From Ophiosphaerella korrae (lineage: Eukaryota; Ascomycota; Dothideomycetes; Pleosporales; Phaeosphaeriaceae): 64,000 nt of DNA. The translations under genes were made by a program, and so were the position numbers. Under the pieces are notes generated by a model, which made no database searches, had not been told where the DNA came from, and saw only the letters and a list, made by a program, of their open reading frames with translations. Position 1 is the first letter of the stretch; the number at the start of each line of letters is the position of its first letter. Shown here in pieces: positions 49,573 to 61,436 of the stretch. The stretch covers positions 1 through 64,000 of the forward strand of contig JALNQF010000045.1 in NCBI GenBank assembly GCA_028456385.1. The letters run 5' to 3'.

Positions 49573-49618
49573 CTATATAACTTAGTAAGAAGAGACTATA
49601 TAGAAATTAAGTACTTAT
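49573..49618 (-). other. Predicted 46-nt intron of the antisense gene, element I
   Basis: Donor ATAAGT, acceptor TATAG, with TTACTAAG before the acceptor. Same length and phase as the other copies. Confidence 0.52.
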
Positions 49619-49902
49619 ACTCTATAAGAGAAATACTAGATAGTATATACTTATACTAAATATTAGCTAGAATATACTTGTTATAGTATTTACTATCTTT
49701 TAAAGATATAAGGTAAGTAAGCTTTAATTAAGTATAATAGGCGTAGAGAAATATTTTATCCTTGTTACAAGTAATATAGGTAATAAGAAAGAGTTTATTA
49801 TAGTTAGAACGTAAAGATATAGAGAATAATAAAGAGTTAGAAATAAACAAAGAAACTAGACTAATAACCTTAGGTCTAAGATAGAGAAATAAGAACCTAT
49901 CT

Positions 49903-49913
49903 AGAGAGGGGAA
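49903..49913 (+). promoter_or_regulatory. Polypurine tract of element I
   Basis: AGAGAGGGGAA lies three bases before the 3' LTR start (TGTTACAG at 49917). The equivalent purine run precedes the 3' LTR of all complete chromoviruses here and is where plus-strand DNA synthesis would be primed. Confidence 0.75.
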
Positions 49914-49916
49914 TAG

Positions 49917-50410
49917 TGTTACAGCTATAACAAAAGAAAACTAATTTAAACTAATTAGCCCTACTATAGATAACGATAGTATATATAATCTATAAGGTAA
50001 CAAACTAGACTAAGAAACTAACTATAATAGGGACACGTAATAAATTTACAATTTATAATCTTAGTAAATATAAAGTACAAAGCTAAGCACGTAATAAATT
50101 TATAATTTACAATCTTAGTAAATATAAAGTATAAAGCTAAGTACGTAATAAATTCGTAATTTACGATCTTAGTAAACACGAAGTATAAAGCTATCTAAGA
50201 AGCCTAGGTATATAGTTAGTAGTAATACGCATTATTAGGATAGTATTAGTAATTTAATTATTAACTACGAGCGACAATACTAAAATAGTTATAAAACATC
50301 TTCTATTATTTATAGCCTATTATAGATTACTATACAAGCTTTTACTATTACCTCTTAATCTACTAATAACTTATAGGTATTAGGAAGTTAACCTAAGAGC
50401 CCTTATTATA
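49917..50410 (+). repeat. 3' LTR of element I
   Basis: 494 bp, starting TGTTACAGCTATAAC and ending CTTATTATA, with three U3 repeat units as in the 5' copy. It is more RIP-mutated than the 5' LTR in that section. Confidence 0.92.
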
Positions 50411-50650
50411 TATACCTAAGATAGCTATAATACTTAAAAGAAAGAATAATAAGTTAGATAAATAGATCTAGAAGGTAATAGAGAAGGCCTCTAAAGAAAT
50501 AAAGAAGTTTAAGATTTAAGAAGGAATTATAAAAGCTTATAGAAGAATATATATTCCTAAGAAAATATAGAAGGAATTTATATAATAATTCTATAAACTA
50601 CTAGTATATAAATACTAAGGTATTAATAAAATATTAGATAGACTATTATA
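50411..50650 (+). pseudogene. pol: Element H integrase N-terminal remnant ending at a deletion
   Basis: It continues the H frame after element I through the RNase H-integrase linker and the start of the integrase zinc-binding domain. Near 50646 it jumps to sequence downstream of the chromodomain. About 1.4 kb is missing relative to element C (about 15370 to 16800), so the integrase core and chromodomain are lost. The junction lies in a short AT-rich stretch (CTATTATAAAAAG). Confidence 0.8.
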
Positions 50651-51110
50651 AAAAGTTAACTTACGCTTAGCCTTAGCTATAGCGAGCTATAACAATAATT
50701 GCGCTTAAGCCCTATTAATAGCTTACCTTGTATAACTTAGTAGAAGGAGACTATATAGAAATCGAACACTTACACTCTATAAGTAAAACCTTAGAAGAAA
50801 TACACTTATACTAAATATTAGTAAGAATATACTTGTTATAATATTTACTATTATTTAAGGATATAAGACAAGTAAGACCTAACTCTACGTAATAATAATA
50901 AGAAAACATCTTAACCTTATTACAAATAATATAAGCTACAAGAAGAAGCTTATTATACTAAGAACAAGATAGTATAGAGAGTAATAAAGAACTAGAGATT
51001 AACAAAGAAACTAGATTAATAACCTTAGCCCTAGGATAAGAAAATAAAGACCTACTTAGAGGAGGGAATAGTGTTATAGGCGTAATAAGAGAAATCGAGA
51101 TAGAACTAAT
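50648..51110 (-). pseudogene. Antisense spliced gene of element H, exon 2 truncated
   Basis: Exon 1 is 298 nt in the internal region (50774-51071). The intron is at 50728-50773, with a consensus donor GTAAGT and an acceptor altered to CAA. Exon 2 starts at 50727 and is cut by the deletion at about 50650, so only about 25 codons remain. It keeps an unaltered donor site despite heavy mutation nearby. Confidence 0.5.
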
Positions 51111-51532
51111 TAACCTAAGCTTAGCTACTAATAAAGCATAAGATAAGTAGGGTAATAACTTATAGAATAATAAGCTTAATTAGGAAACTAACTATAATAT
51201 AGACATGTAACAAATTTATAAATTTATAATCTTAGTAAATATAAAGTTATAAAGCTATTATATAATAAATTTGTAAATTCGTAATCTTAGTAAATACAAA
51301 GTAATAAAGTTACTAAGATAATATTACTATATAGTTAGTAGTAATGCGCATTATTAGGATAGTATTAGTAATTTAATCCTTTAACTACAAAACGCTAATA
51401 TAAGATAGTTATAAAATATCTTCTATTATTCTTAGTTATTATAGATTACTACCTAAGCTTCTATTTTTACCTCTTAATCTACTAACTCTTATAAGATAAG
51501 ATCTTGTAGTTAACAATAGGAGGCCTATTATA
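51072..51532 (+). repeat. 3' LTR of element H
   Basis: 461 bp from TGTTATAGGCG to CCTATTATA, with two U3 repeat units of the A/C type, unlike the 5' LTR of H. The right flank is the RT region of M. Confidence 0.85.
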
Positions 51533-52240
51533 TAAATAGTAGTACTACTATCTTAGTAAAACCTTTAATCTAGATTCTATAGTATACGCAAAAGCTAATA
51601 AATATTTAGACTTCCTTTAGAGATCTATAGGCTAGCTATTTAATTATCTTTTAGACCTTCTTATTAGCTAAGTACTAGCCCTTTTTATCTACTATATACT
51701 CTATAATCTCTATAGAGTTATAGCACTAATCTAATTTAAGACCTAAAGTAGTAGTACTAGCTATTTTAAAGTTATATAAAACTTTATCTATATTAATAAT
51801 ATATTTGCTAATAAACCTTTAGATCTTAGGTTCTAGTAAGTCTAAGTTATAGTCTATTTTTAGGCCTTTTACTATAATATTATCTATATATAATATATAG
51901 CTAGTTAGAATTAATTTTTATAAGATTTTAGTTACTACTTATATAAACTTAGTAATAGAGTTTATAGTACTTATAAGTAGAGTATATTACTATACTAGTC
52001 TATAAGTTAGTATATAAAATACTATAAGTAGTCTAAAGTCTTAATAGAGCTCTACTTAATTATATCTAGAGAAGAAGTCTATTAAGGATACGACGTAGTA
52101 ACCTATAAATTCCTCTAAGAATTTATTTAGGTTTAGAAGTAGGTTAGCGTCCCTAATAGTTATACTATTAGCACGCTAGGTATTATTAATAAGTTAATAT
52201 CTTTAGTCCTTTTTCTTTACTAAGAACTAAAGGTTACTAT
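51533..52240 (-). pseudogene. pol: Reverse transcriptase relic of element M
   Basis: Minus-strand translation through RIP stops gives, in order: ITIRDANL near 52160; FLEEFIGYYVVSLIDFF at about 52060-52125; an LM-x-TINS block for the LPQGATNS motif near 51980; YIDNIIVKGLKIDYN at about 51855-51900 (YIDN for the catalytic xxDD); IIEYIVDKKGRYL near 51690; and VYYRIWIKGFTKIVVLL at the left edge. The order and spacing are those of a Ty3/gypsy RT. It is truncated exactly at the H 3' LTR, before RNase H. Confidence 0.82.
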
Positions 52241-53095
52241 ATAGGCTTTTACTTAATTTAAAGACTCTTTAGTCTAACTATTTCTAAATTATCTTATTAA
52301 CTACGTTTCTTAGTTTATAAAGTATAAAGAAGCTATCCTCTTTCTAGGCCTTATAGAGTACTATATTAATTTAAACTAGTAGAATAACGTTAGAGTAGAT
52401 ATAGCCTAACTCTACAAAGTTAAAGCTTAACGTAGCTTCTTAATATAGAAAAACTTTAATTAGTATCTCTTTTTCTTTTAGCTATAGCTAGTTAGTAATA
52501 TTTATTTTTACTAGCTATTTTTCTATAACCTAAGTACTTATAGAAAAGAAAGTAGTCTTATTAGTAATATATTATTAGAATTGTCTCTAGCTTTAGTTAT
52601 TATTTACTAGCTACTTAAGTCCTACTCTTACTTTTTAGTCTAATTAACCCTCTACTTTATAAGGCTATACTAAGAAGTTATAGACTAACTATACTTTTTT
52701 ACCTTTTAACTTATATATAGTATTTAGCTTAAGTTATAGCTCTATCTTTAATAAGCTTTTAAGTGTCTATTTTCTTCTTTCTACTTATTTCTATATCTCT
52801 ATTAGGTCTTCTAGGATTTCTAAGATACTTTTATCTAAAGAAATACTAGCTTGTTTTATTATTATTAGATCTACCTATAGATTATTCTATAATTCCTAGT
52901 ATAGATACTAGGTACTACTAATAGTTCTTTAGGCGTTTCTTTCTTACTTCTCTATTTTCTAGGTATCTATTTATAGAACTCTACTCCTAGTAGTAAGGTT
53001 TCTTATTAGTTTTTCTATTATTATTATATTTATCTATCTTATACTTCTTATTCTATTAAATATTACTATAAACTTTATAGAAGTATTTTAATTTT
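52241..53095 (-). pseudogene. Element M region between protease and RT
   Basis: It lies between two recognised domains on the same strand, so it should encode the protease-RT linker and the RT N-terminus. No separate motif was recognised and stops are frequent in every frame. Confidence 0.5.
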
Positions 53096-53460
53096 TTAAC
53101 TAAACTTTATAGTATATTTAGCTATTATCTTCTTATTTAAAAGAGTATTAATAATCTATTATAAATAGGTTCTTAAAGATTATTAGGTAAAAAAGACCTC
53201 TTATAATAAAGAAGTTAGACTAGACTTTAATACTTTTAATTATAACTAGTACGCCCTATATAATCTCTTTAAAGGACTCCTTTACTCTATTTATAGTAAC
53301 TAGCTATACTCTAGCTATTTCTTTAGGTATAGAAGTTATACTTAAGCTAGTAGCTAGAGCTATTTTAAAGTAGATTATATTAAGTTCTACTCCTAAGTTA
53401 AGTAAGGCTAGTAGTCTAGTCTTGTAGACCTAGATTATTACCTTTAGGTATTCTTTTCTA
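53096..53460 (-). pseudogene. Aspartic protease relic of element M
   Basis: The minus-strand frame reads LLALLNLGVELNII at about 53375-53415, where retropepsins of this lineage have ALLDSGAEVNII, followed by SIPKEIARVxLVTINRVKE, IIKSIKV and NFFIIRGLFYLII. Asp of the DSG triad has become Asn, again one G-to-A change. It lies upstream of the RT in M's orientation, as expected. Confidence 0.72.
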
Positions 53461-53944
53461 AGTCTTTTAATCTTACTAAGTTAGTTATATTCTAGGTACT
53501 CTTTTACTATATTTATATTAGCTATAAGACTAGTAGAGCGTATAGGTATAATAGGAGGTACCTTAGTAGAGGAGCCTAAGAGTCTATAGGCTCTATATCT
53601 AATAATTTTTCTATTTATAGCTTTTACTATTACTTAGTTAGAAATATTAGTATTTATTATATATAAGTAAGGGCTATTCTAAGATAGAGCTACTAGTAGT
53701 CTTTTAGGGCTCTAAAGCGTCTTTCCTAAGTCTTTAGTTATACTTACTATTACTCTTATATTTATAAACTCCTCTAACTTATCTACTATAAAAGTAGGCT
53801 TTATAAGCTTCTTAAGAAGGTCTAGTATATTAGCTAGGAGTATTTATATAAGTAGAGATACTAGTACTTTTATAACTTTTTATATTACCTCTTTAGTATT
53901 TAATTCTAGAGTATTAATCTACCTAAGCTTCTTTATATAGTTCT
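53461..53944 (-). pseudogene. Element M, Gag-protease linker left of J
   Basis: Stop-rich minus-strand continuation upstream of the protease. No zinc knuckle could be read with confidence. It ends at the J insertion, and M resumes at 61437 after the GTTCT duplication. Confidence 0.45.
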
Positions 53945-54374
53945 TGTTACGACAGTAACAAGAGAAATATAGATAGAACTAATTAGCCCTACAACTAAAG
54001 GATTAAGTTCTTACGAACACGAAGAATACGAACTTGATTAGGAAACTACACATAATTAGGACACCTAAGGTAATCTATAATCTATAGACTCTTAGCGTTA
54101 ATAGATTATAGATTAGGGTAATCTATAATCTATTATTCTTAGTAGTAATAGATTAATAGATTAGGACAAGTATATAGTTAGTAGCGATGCGCATTATTAA
54201 GATAGTATTAGTAATTTAATTATTAACTATAAGCGATAATACAAAGATAGTTGCGAAACATCTTCTATTATTTATAGCCTATTGTAGATTATAACACAAG
54301 CTTTTGTTATTACTTTACAATCTACTAATACCTATCTAGGCTATTAGGAAGTCGACCCTAGTAAGCCTGTAACA
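53945..54374 (+). repeat. 5' LTR of element J
   Basis: 430 bp from TGTTACGACAG to CTGTAACA; both termini are unmutated. TAATCTATAATCT repeats and the AATGCGCATT core are present. Confidence 0.93.
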
Positions 54375-54435
54375 CCTTACTAATTTAGTTATTGCGAGAA
54401 GCAAAGCGTAAGTAGTGCATAGTCTAGCTAATATA

Positions 54436-57400
54436 ATAGTAGAAAGTTTAAAAAGTAAAGCCCCTAAGAGTAGTTATAAGTTAGATAGTACTATATAGGA
54501 AACAATTAAGGACTATATAAACAAACTAATTAATAACAAAGAAGATATAAAGATAGTAATTAAAGCACTAGAAACGTAGAATAAGGAACTACAAGACTAC
54601 TTAAAACAGAATAAAGTATAAATCAAAGCTATTATTAAAGGCTAGAACTAGATAAAGCTAATTACCTAATAACTAGAAATAAGTGTAACAAAGAAACTAC
54701 CTAAGATACCTGTTCTTAAAAAGTTTAATAGAATAAGGGAAAAATTAAGACCCTTTATAGTGTTAGTACAACTCTAGATAGACGTACAAGTACTACACTT
54801 TAATACAGAAGAAAAAAAGGTAATATATATTAGACTACACCTCGAAGAGGACGTAATAAGATAGTATAAGCCTTACTAGATAGACTATACAACGTATTCT
54901 CTAATAACCTAAAAGGACGAAACTAGAGCTATTTTTAGAAGCTATAAATACTTTACTAAACGAATAAGAGTAGTATTTAGAGATATAGATATTACCTAAC
55001 AAGCTAAAGAGAAACTTAAAAGGCTTATACAAAACAAGAGTGTCTTAGAATACGTATTATAATTTAAACAACTAAGCTAAAACATAGAATAGAATAAATT
55101 AGCCCTTATATTACGATTTAAACAAGGACTAAATATAAAAATTCGATACAAAATAATATATATAGAGAAACCTAAGACACTAGAAGCCCTAAAATAATAA
55201 GTAATCTAAATTAACAACGACCTTTAAGAATAGTGTTACTAGCTTACTAGGGTCGACTTCCTAGTAGCCTAAGGGGTGTTAGTAAATCGCAAAGTAATAG
55301 TAAAAGTTTGTATTGTAATCTACAATAAGCTATAAATAATAGAAGATGTTTTGCAACTATCTCTGTATTGTCGCTCGTGGTCAATAATTAAATTACTAAT
55401 GCTATCCTAATAATGCGCATTACTACTAACTATATAGTAATAATATCTTAGCAACTTTGTTGCTTCGTGTTTACTAAGATCGCGAATTCACGAATTTGTT
55501 ACATAATAGCTTTGCGGCTTCGTGTTTGCTAAGATTGCGAATTTACGAATCTATTACGTGTTTATGTTGTAGTTAGCTTCCTAATCGAACTCGTTGTCCT
55601 ATAGGTTGTTACCCTACTTATCCTATGCTTCGTTAGCAGCTAAGCGTAGACTAATTAGTTCTATCTCGGTTTCCCTTGTTACCGCTGTAACAAATAGAAA
55701 AAGAATAAGTATAGTAGCTAAACTAGAAACTAGGACACTAGAGACTCTATAATCCTTAACACAAATAAAGATAGAAGGAGAAAGAAGAATAAAGACTTTA
55801 CGTATTTTAACTATAGTAAGAAAGGCTACTACGTAAAAGACTACTAATTAAAGAAGAAAAAGGATATAGTATATTATAAATATAAGAAACTAGGATACTA
55901 TATAAAAGACTATAAAAGTAAAGACTATAAAAAAGATAAGGAAACTTAGTTAAAGACGATAGAGAAAAAGAAAGAAATACTACAAGTATAGACTAAACCT
56001 TAGGAAAAGGTAGCTAGGAGTAAAGAAATATAATACGTAATACTCTATTAGACCTTTTATTACAAAGACAACTACTATATACATCTTTCTAGTAAATAGA
56101 GAGTAAGATACTTCCTATAATAAAGAAATAGAGTAGCAGCAACAAAAGAAAGAATAAAAGCATAGCTAGAAGAAACAGCGTATATAATAGACCTACTAAT
56201 AGAAGACTTAGAAAGGGAAGAGCTCTAGACCCTATTAATCTAGGCCGAAAGACTAGTACTAGATAAAGAGACTACTACAGCTTCCTCTAAAGGACTACAA
56301 GAAAGTAAAAGATAGAAAAGTATAAGAGGTATAGAATACGCCTAGCTAGATATATATAGCTATAATAGCTATACAATAATAGATATAGAAGAACAAAACA
56401 AAGAATAGAAATTTATTTAGAAATACTTACTAGTTATAAGTATAGAGGAAGCGTACAAAGACTAGAAAGAACGTAATCCTAAAGAAATAAAGTTTACACT
56501 ATTTTAAGAATAGATAAAGTAATATATAGTTATAGTAAGAAGAATACCTATATAAAGAGAATAGTAGTTCCTTATAAGAAAAACGCAATAGATTAACAAA
56601 GCCTATACACTACAAGTACTAATAGTATACTACGTCCTAACAAACACAAGACCTAGAATAGATAGTTACTAGGAAGGAGATAACAAAATAATAAACCTAA
56701 AACATCTAGCCTATTTTAAAGTATTATAGACATTATACCTAGAAAAGAATTGTATAATATATAGAAACCCTAAAGTAAATAACAAAGTATAGCCTATAAA
56801 AAAAAGAGGCTACAACTATATAAGAGCAATTCTAGTAGAAGACATCTAAGGATAAGAAATAATACTAGAAGAAGGTTACTTAGTAATAAGGCCTAGACTA
56901 AAACTACCTAAGAAATATATTTAAGGAAGACTATAGTATAAATATAAGTATAATAAATATCTAAAATATAAAGAATATAAACTTAAAATAAGGCTATAGC
57001 CCTAGGAAGACAGATAATTTACAAAAATACTAAAGTAAGAAAGGCTAGAAGATATAAGAGGCCTATACATTACAAAGATAGGTACTTATTAAGAAAAGAA
57101 AGTATAATTAATAATTAATAGTAGAGCTACAAGGAACTTTATATTAAAGAAGTTCGTAGAAAGCTAAAGAATAACCTATACTACAAAGAAGTACCCTTAA
57201 TAACTAAGTACGATTAAAGGAAAACTATTCTAGGAACCTATAAGGTTCGAGACAACACCCTCTACGCTAGAACTAGAAGAGATAACAATTAAGAATATAG
57301 TTATAGATATAACAACAATTAATAACAAATAAAATATAATACTAGGAATACTATAGTTATAGATAACTAACCTAAGAATTAATTAGAGAATAGGTAGAAT

Positions 57401-60310
57401 TAGCTACTCTAAAAAAGAAATATTAAAAGCTAATATAGTTATATACAAAGGAGAATTCCTAAAAGAATACAAGAAATAGGAAAAATAGCTTATAGAACCT
57501 AAAGATTACCTTCTAAAACATTAACTATAGGATTTAGTAATAGATCTAAAGGAAGATAAAGACGTAAGATAGAGCCTAGTTTATAGAAAAATAGAAGAAG
57601 AATCTAAGATTAAACGAACGTTTATTAAAAACGCACTAAAAAAAAGATAGATACAAGAATCTAAGTCCTTAGTAGTATATAGACTTATATTTGTAGATAA
57701 AAAGAGAATAAGTAATAAAAGACTTTACGTAGACTTTAGAAAAACTAACGTAATTACAAATAAGAACTAATACCCTTTACTACAAATAGACGTAATACAA
57801 GATAGACTATAGAGAGTAAGAATCTTTACAAAACTAGATATCTAGAATACCTACTACTAGATTAGAATCAAGAAAGGTAATAAATAGAAAATAGTATTTA
57901 GAATACAATATAGACTATATAAATACCTAGTTATACCCTTTAGCTTAACAAACGTACTAGCAGCCTTCTAAGAAAGAATAAATATAGTACTAAGAGAGTA
58001 CTTAGATATATTTACATTTACATACCTAGATAATATTCTTATATTCTTAGAAACAAAAAAAGAACACGTATAGCATATATACAAAGTGCTAGAAAAACTA
58101 GTAGAAAGTAAGCTATTCCTAAAAATAAGAAAATATAAATTCTATATAAAAGAAACAGACTTCCTTAGATTTATTATTAAACTAGGAAAAATCAAGATCA
58201 ATCTAGAAAAAATTAGATTAATTAACGAATAGCTAATACCTAAGAACCTAAAGGAAGTATAATAATTTTATAGCCTAGCTAACTTTTGCAAAAAGTTAAT
58301 AGTAAGATAGTCTAAAAATATAGAACTAATAACAAGGCTTATAAAAAAGGATACACTATTTAAATAGATAAGAGAATGTAATAAAGTATTTAAGAAGATT
58401 AAAAAGAAGTTTATAGAAAACCTAGTTATTAGAATATATAACCTAGACCTACTAGTAATAGTAAAAATAGACGTATCTAATTTAGTCTATAGAATACTAC
58501 TAATACAAGAAGACCTAAAGACTAAGAAAAAATATCTAGTTAAATACTTCTCTAAGAAAATAAAGCTAGTAGAGCTTAACTACCTAATTTATAACAAAGA
58601 GATACTAGCAATCTATAAAGTATTTAAATAATAGAGAGTATACCTACAAAGAGTAAAATACTAAATAAAGGTCTATATAGATTATAAGAATCTTATAAGA
58701 TTTATACTAAATAAAAAACTAATATAATAATATATAAGATAGTAGGAATTCCTATTAATATTTAATATAGAAATTATATATACAAAAGAGAAAGATAACT
58801 AATTTATAGACGCCCTTAGTAGAAGACTAGACTTATAGAAAGAAGTAAGCGCTACTAGTATAGTTCTAGTTAAAAACAAAGAAGGACATTTAGTCCTAAA
58901 TACACCTAAAATAGCTGCAACACTTAAAAGAAAGAGTAGCGAGCTAGACAAATAGATTTAAGAAGAAACAAGAAAAGCCCCTAAAGAGATAGAAAAACTT
59001 AAGATCTAAGAAAGTCTTGCAAGAGCCTATAGAAGAACGTATATTCTAGGAAAAATATAAAGAGAATTTATATAATAGTTCTATAAACTACTAGTATATA
59101 GATATTAAGGAATTAACAAAATACTAGATAGACTACTAAGAGATTATTATATCCTAAGAGTAAGACAACTAGTAATAGAAGTACTACAAGATTATATAGA
59201 ATACTAGAAGAATAAGTATAGTAGATACGCACTATATAAGAAGCTATAACTAGTAGAAGTACTAGAATAACTATAAGGAGTTATTATAATAGATTTTATT
59301 ACAAAACTACCTAAGTTAAAAGACCTAATATTAGGAGTTAAGTATAATAGAATCTTAACAATAGTAGATAAACTTATAAAATACTTATACTTTAGACTAT
59401 ATAAAGAAAAAAGTAGAATAGAAGTTACTATACACTAGGTTCTAAGAACTATAATTAGTTAATATAGACTACTAGACAAGATTATTATAGATAGAAATAT
59501 AAGATTTATATTAAAACTATAGAGAACAATAATAGTATAATTAGGAATTAAATATACAATATCTACTATATACTACCTACAAATAGATAGACAATTAGAA
59601 AGAATAAACTAGATAGTAGAATAGTACCTAAGATACTATCTTAACTACAACTAGAACAATTAGGTATAGTTACTACTTATAGCACAGTTAGTATACAATA
59701 GCGTAAAGAATAAGATAATAGGAGTATTACCTTTTTTTATAAACTATAGATTCAACCCTAGTATATATAGAATACTAAGACTAGAGACATCTTAGTCTCT
59801 AAAAGGAGAAAACTTTACTAATAGACTTAAAGACATACACGAGCAATTAAGACAGGATATAGAATTCCTGTATAATTAAATAGTAAAGTACTATAACAAG
59901 AAATATAAAAAGAGACCCTAATTTAGAAAAGGAGAAAAAGTATAGTTAGTACGAAAAAATATTAAGAGTAAGAGACTAAGCTTAAAATTAGACTACGTTA
60001 AGATAAGACTATATAAAATTAAAAAAGAAGTTACGCTAGTTATATTTAAATTAAAGCTACTAAACAAAATAAGGATATACCTAACCTTTTACGTAGTACT
60101 ACTTAAGATAGCACTACAAAACGTAGAACTACTAGTATACAAAGTAGATACGTATAGAGAATAAGAAGAATAAGAAGTTAAAGAAATCCTAGCACGCTAG
60201 TTCTATAATAGTAGGAACTACTACCTAGTAAAATAGATAGGTATAGACAAAAAAGGACAACTATAGGAAGAAACATAAGAACTAGAAAATAATCTTAACT
60301 ACTCTAAGAA
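54436..60310 (+). pseudogene. gag-pol: gag-pol of element J (chromovirus polyprotein relic, split by K)
   Basis: It starts at ATA 54436. Gag is interrupted at 55233 by solo LTR K and resumes at 55693. Zinc knuckles lie at about 55800-55915, protease INSRA at about 57115-57130, RT from about 57675 with YLDN near 58025, and RNase H at about 58400-58720. Integrase zinc-binding domain is at about 59085-59215, the core at about 59285-59735, and the chromodomain at about 60165-60325. It retains more CpA than A or C but is still stop-ridden. Confidence 0.87.
55234..55692 (-). mobile_element. Solo LTR K, the least mutated chromovirus LTR
   Basis: 459 bp in reverse orientation, with intact TGTTAC and GTAACA ends and an exact AATAG target duplication (55229-55233 and 55693-55697) in the gag of J. 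It belongs to the A/C type, with two U3 repeat units. It is conspicuously richer in CpA, TpG and GC than its surroundings (CTTTGTTGCTTCGTG, AACTCGTTGTCC), so it has undergone little RIP. A solo LTR arises by recombination between the two LTRs of an element. Confidence 0.92.
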
Positions 60311-61010
60311 ACTAGAAGACTTCTAAAGTTAAAACCCTCTAGAACGCCTAGCAGCGAACTAAGAGAACTAATATTACTATTGCTAGATAGAGAGGTAATA
60401 AGAGCGCTTAACGTAGGACCTACTATAGCAACACTAAATACCTTATCTAAGTCTAGCTTAGCTTCTAGAGCTACTAACTATATAGCTAATTTCTTATTAT
60501 TTAGCGCCTTTATCTTACAAAGACAAGAGAGACGAGCTTAATTTTCTACTAGCTTACTCTACGCAAGCTCCTAGATCTACTTACGCTTAGCTTTAGCCTC
60601 TACAATTTAAGATAGTAATTTCTCTTAAGCCTAGTTAACAGCTCTCCCTATTATTATTAAGCCTAGATACAAGAATAAGTATAATAAATATACACTCTAT
60701 AAGAAAGACACTAGACATATTATAGGAACTATAAACGTTTATATAGATATACGCCTCGTAAGCTCTACTATTATTTGTAGAAACTATATAAGGAGAGTAC
60801 TTAGGATTTAACTTAGAGGAGGTATAACAAGAATAAGGAAATATTTTAACATTATTGTGTAACACGTAATTAGTAAGAAGATATTAATAACGTGTAGAAG
60901 AGGCAACTATAGAGAGTAATAAGGAACTAGAAATTAATAAAGAGAGTAGGCTAATAACCTTAGCTCTAGGATAGATAAACGAGGACCTACCTAGAGGAGG
61001 AGATAGTGTT
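60304..61010 (-). pseudogene. Antisense spliced gene of element J (unknown protein)
   Basis: Exon 1 is 313 nt in the internal region (60694-61006), the same as F. The intron is at 60648-60693, with donor GTATAT and intact acceptor AATAG. Exon 2 is 60304-60647, 114 codons after the split Trp codon. The junction reads Ile-Glu-Trp-Arg-Ala-Val-Asn. Exon 1 is stop-free over its last about 75 codons and closely matches F (SCYTSSKLNPKYSP, STNNSRAY). The product is unknown. Confidence 0.6.
60648..60693 (-). other. Predicted 46-nt intron of the antisense gene, element J
   Basis: It runs from GTATAT to AATAG, with GGCTTAATA near the 3' end. The intact acceptor supports the reading of the altered acceptor in F. 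Confidence 0.57.
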
Positions 61011-61436
61011 ACAATAGTAACAAGAGAAATATAGATAGAACTAATTAGCCCTACAACTAAAGGATTAAGTTCTTACAAATACAAAGAATACAAACTTAAT
61101 TAGGAAACTACATATAATTAGGACACCTAAGGCGATCTATAATCTATAGACTCTTAGCGTCGATAGATTATAGATTAGGGTAATCTATAATCTATTATTC
61201 TTAGTAGTAATAGATTAATAGATTAGGACAAGTATATAGTTAGTAGCGATGCGTATTATTAAGATAGTATTAGTAATTTAATTATTAACTACGAGCGATA
61301 ATATAAAGATAGTTGCGAAATATCTTCTATTATTTATAGCCTATTGTAGATTATAACACAAGCTTTTGTTATTACCTTACAATCTACTAACACCTATCTA
61401 GGCTATTAGGAAGTCGACCCTAGTAAGCCCGTAACA
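61007..61436 (+). repeat. 3' LTR of element J
   Basis: 430 bp, starting TGTTACAATAG after AGAGGAGGAGATAG and ending CCGTAACA, followed by GTTCT and element M. Confidence 0.93.

Larger units (their letters stand above)
49241..49960 (-). pseudogene. Antisense spliced gene of element I (unknown protein)
   Basis: Exon 1 is 298 nt in the internal region (49619-49916) and continues into the 3' LTR. The intron is at 49573-49618 (ATAAGT, RIP form of GTAAGT, to ATAG). Exon 2 is 49241-49572, 110 codons after the split codon (TGG altered to TAG here). The layout and lengths equal those of A, B and C. The product is unknown. Confidence 0.52.
43279..50410 (+). mobile_element. Chromovirus I, full-length element nested in H
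   Basis: This 7132-bp element has two 494-bp LTRs, the longest here because of three U3 repeat units, and an exact TATAC target duplication (43274-43278 and 50411-50415). The H frame between RNase H and integrase is restored when I is removed. Confidence 0.93.
38770..51532 (+). mobile_element. Chromovirus H, probable recombinant element, split by I
   Basis: H has a 5' LTR of 433 bp and a 3' LTR of 461 bp whose U3 repeats are of different types, although their last about 150 bp match closely (including AGATCTTGTAGTTAA). The left flank is G gag (AAGAT) and the right flank is element M (TAAAT), so the target duplication does not match. Both points suggest recombination between two related elements. 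Element I sits within it (TATAC duplication), and an internal deletion removes most of integrase. Confidence 0.78.
53945..61436 (+). mobile_element. Chromovirus J, full-length element carrying solo LTR K
   Basis: LTRs of 430 bp lie at 53945-54374 and 61007-61436, with an exact GTTCT target duplication (53940-53944 and 61437-61441). Without K and its duplicated AATAG it is 7028 bp. It is closely related to F, sharing U3 type and antisense exon 1 length, and is inserted in element M. Confidence 0.93.

Noticed and set aside
51533..53944. Ty1/copia-type RT on the minus strand
   Set aside because: The order and wording of motifs (SLIDFF, VKGxKxxYN, VYYRIWI) match a Ty3/gypsy lineage, and the protease lies upstream of RT with no integrase between them.
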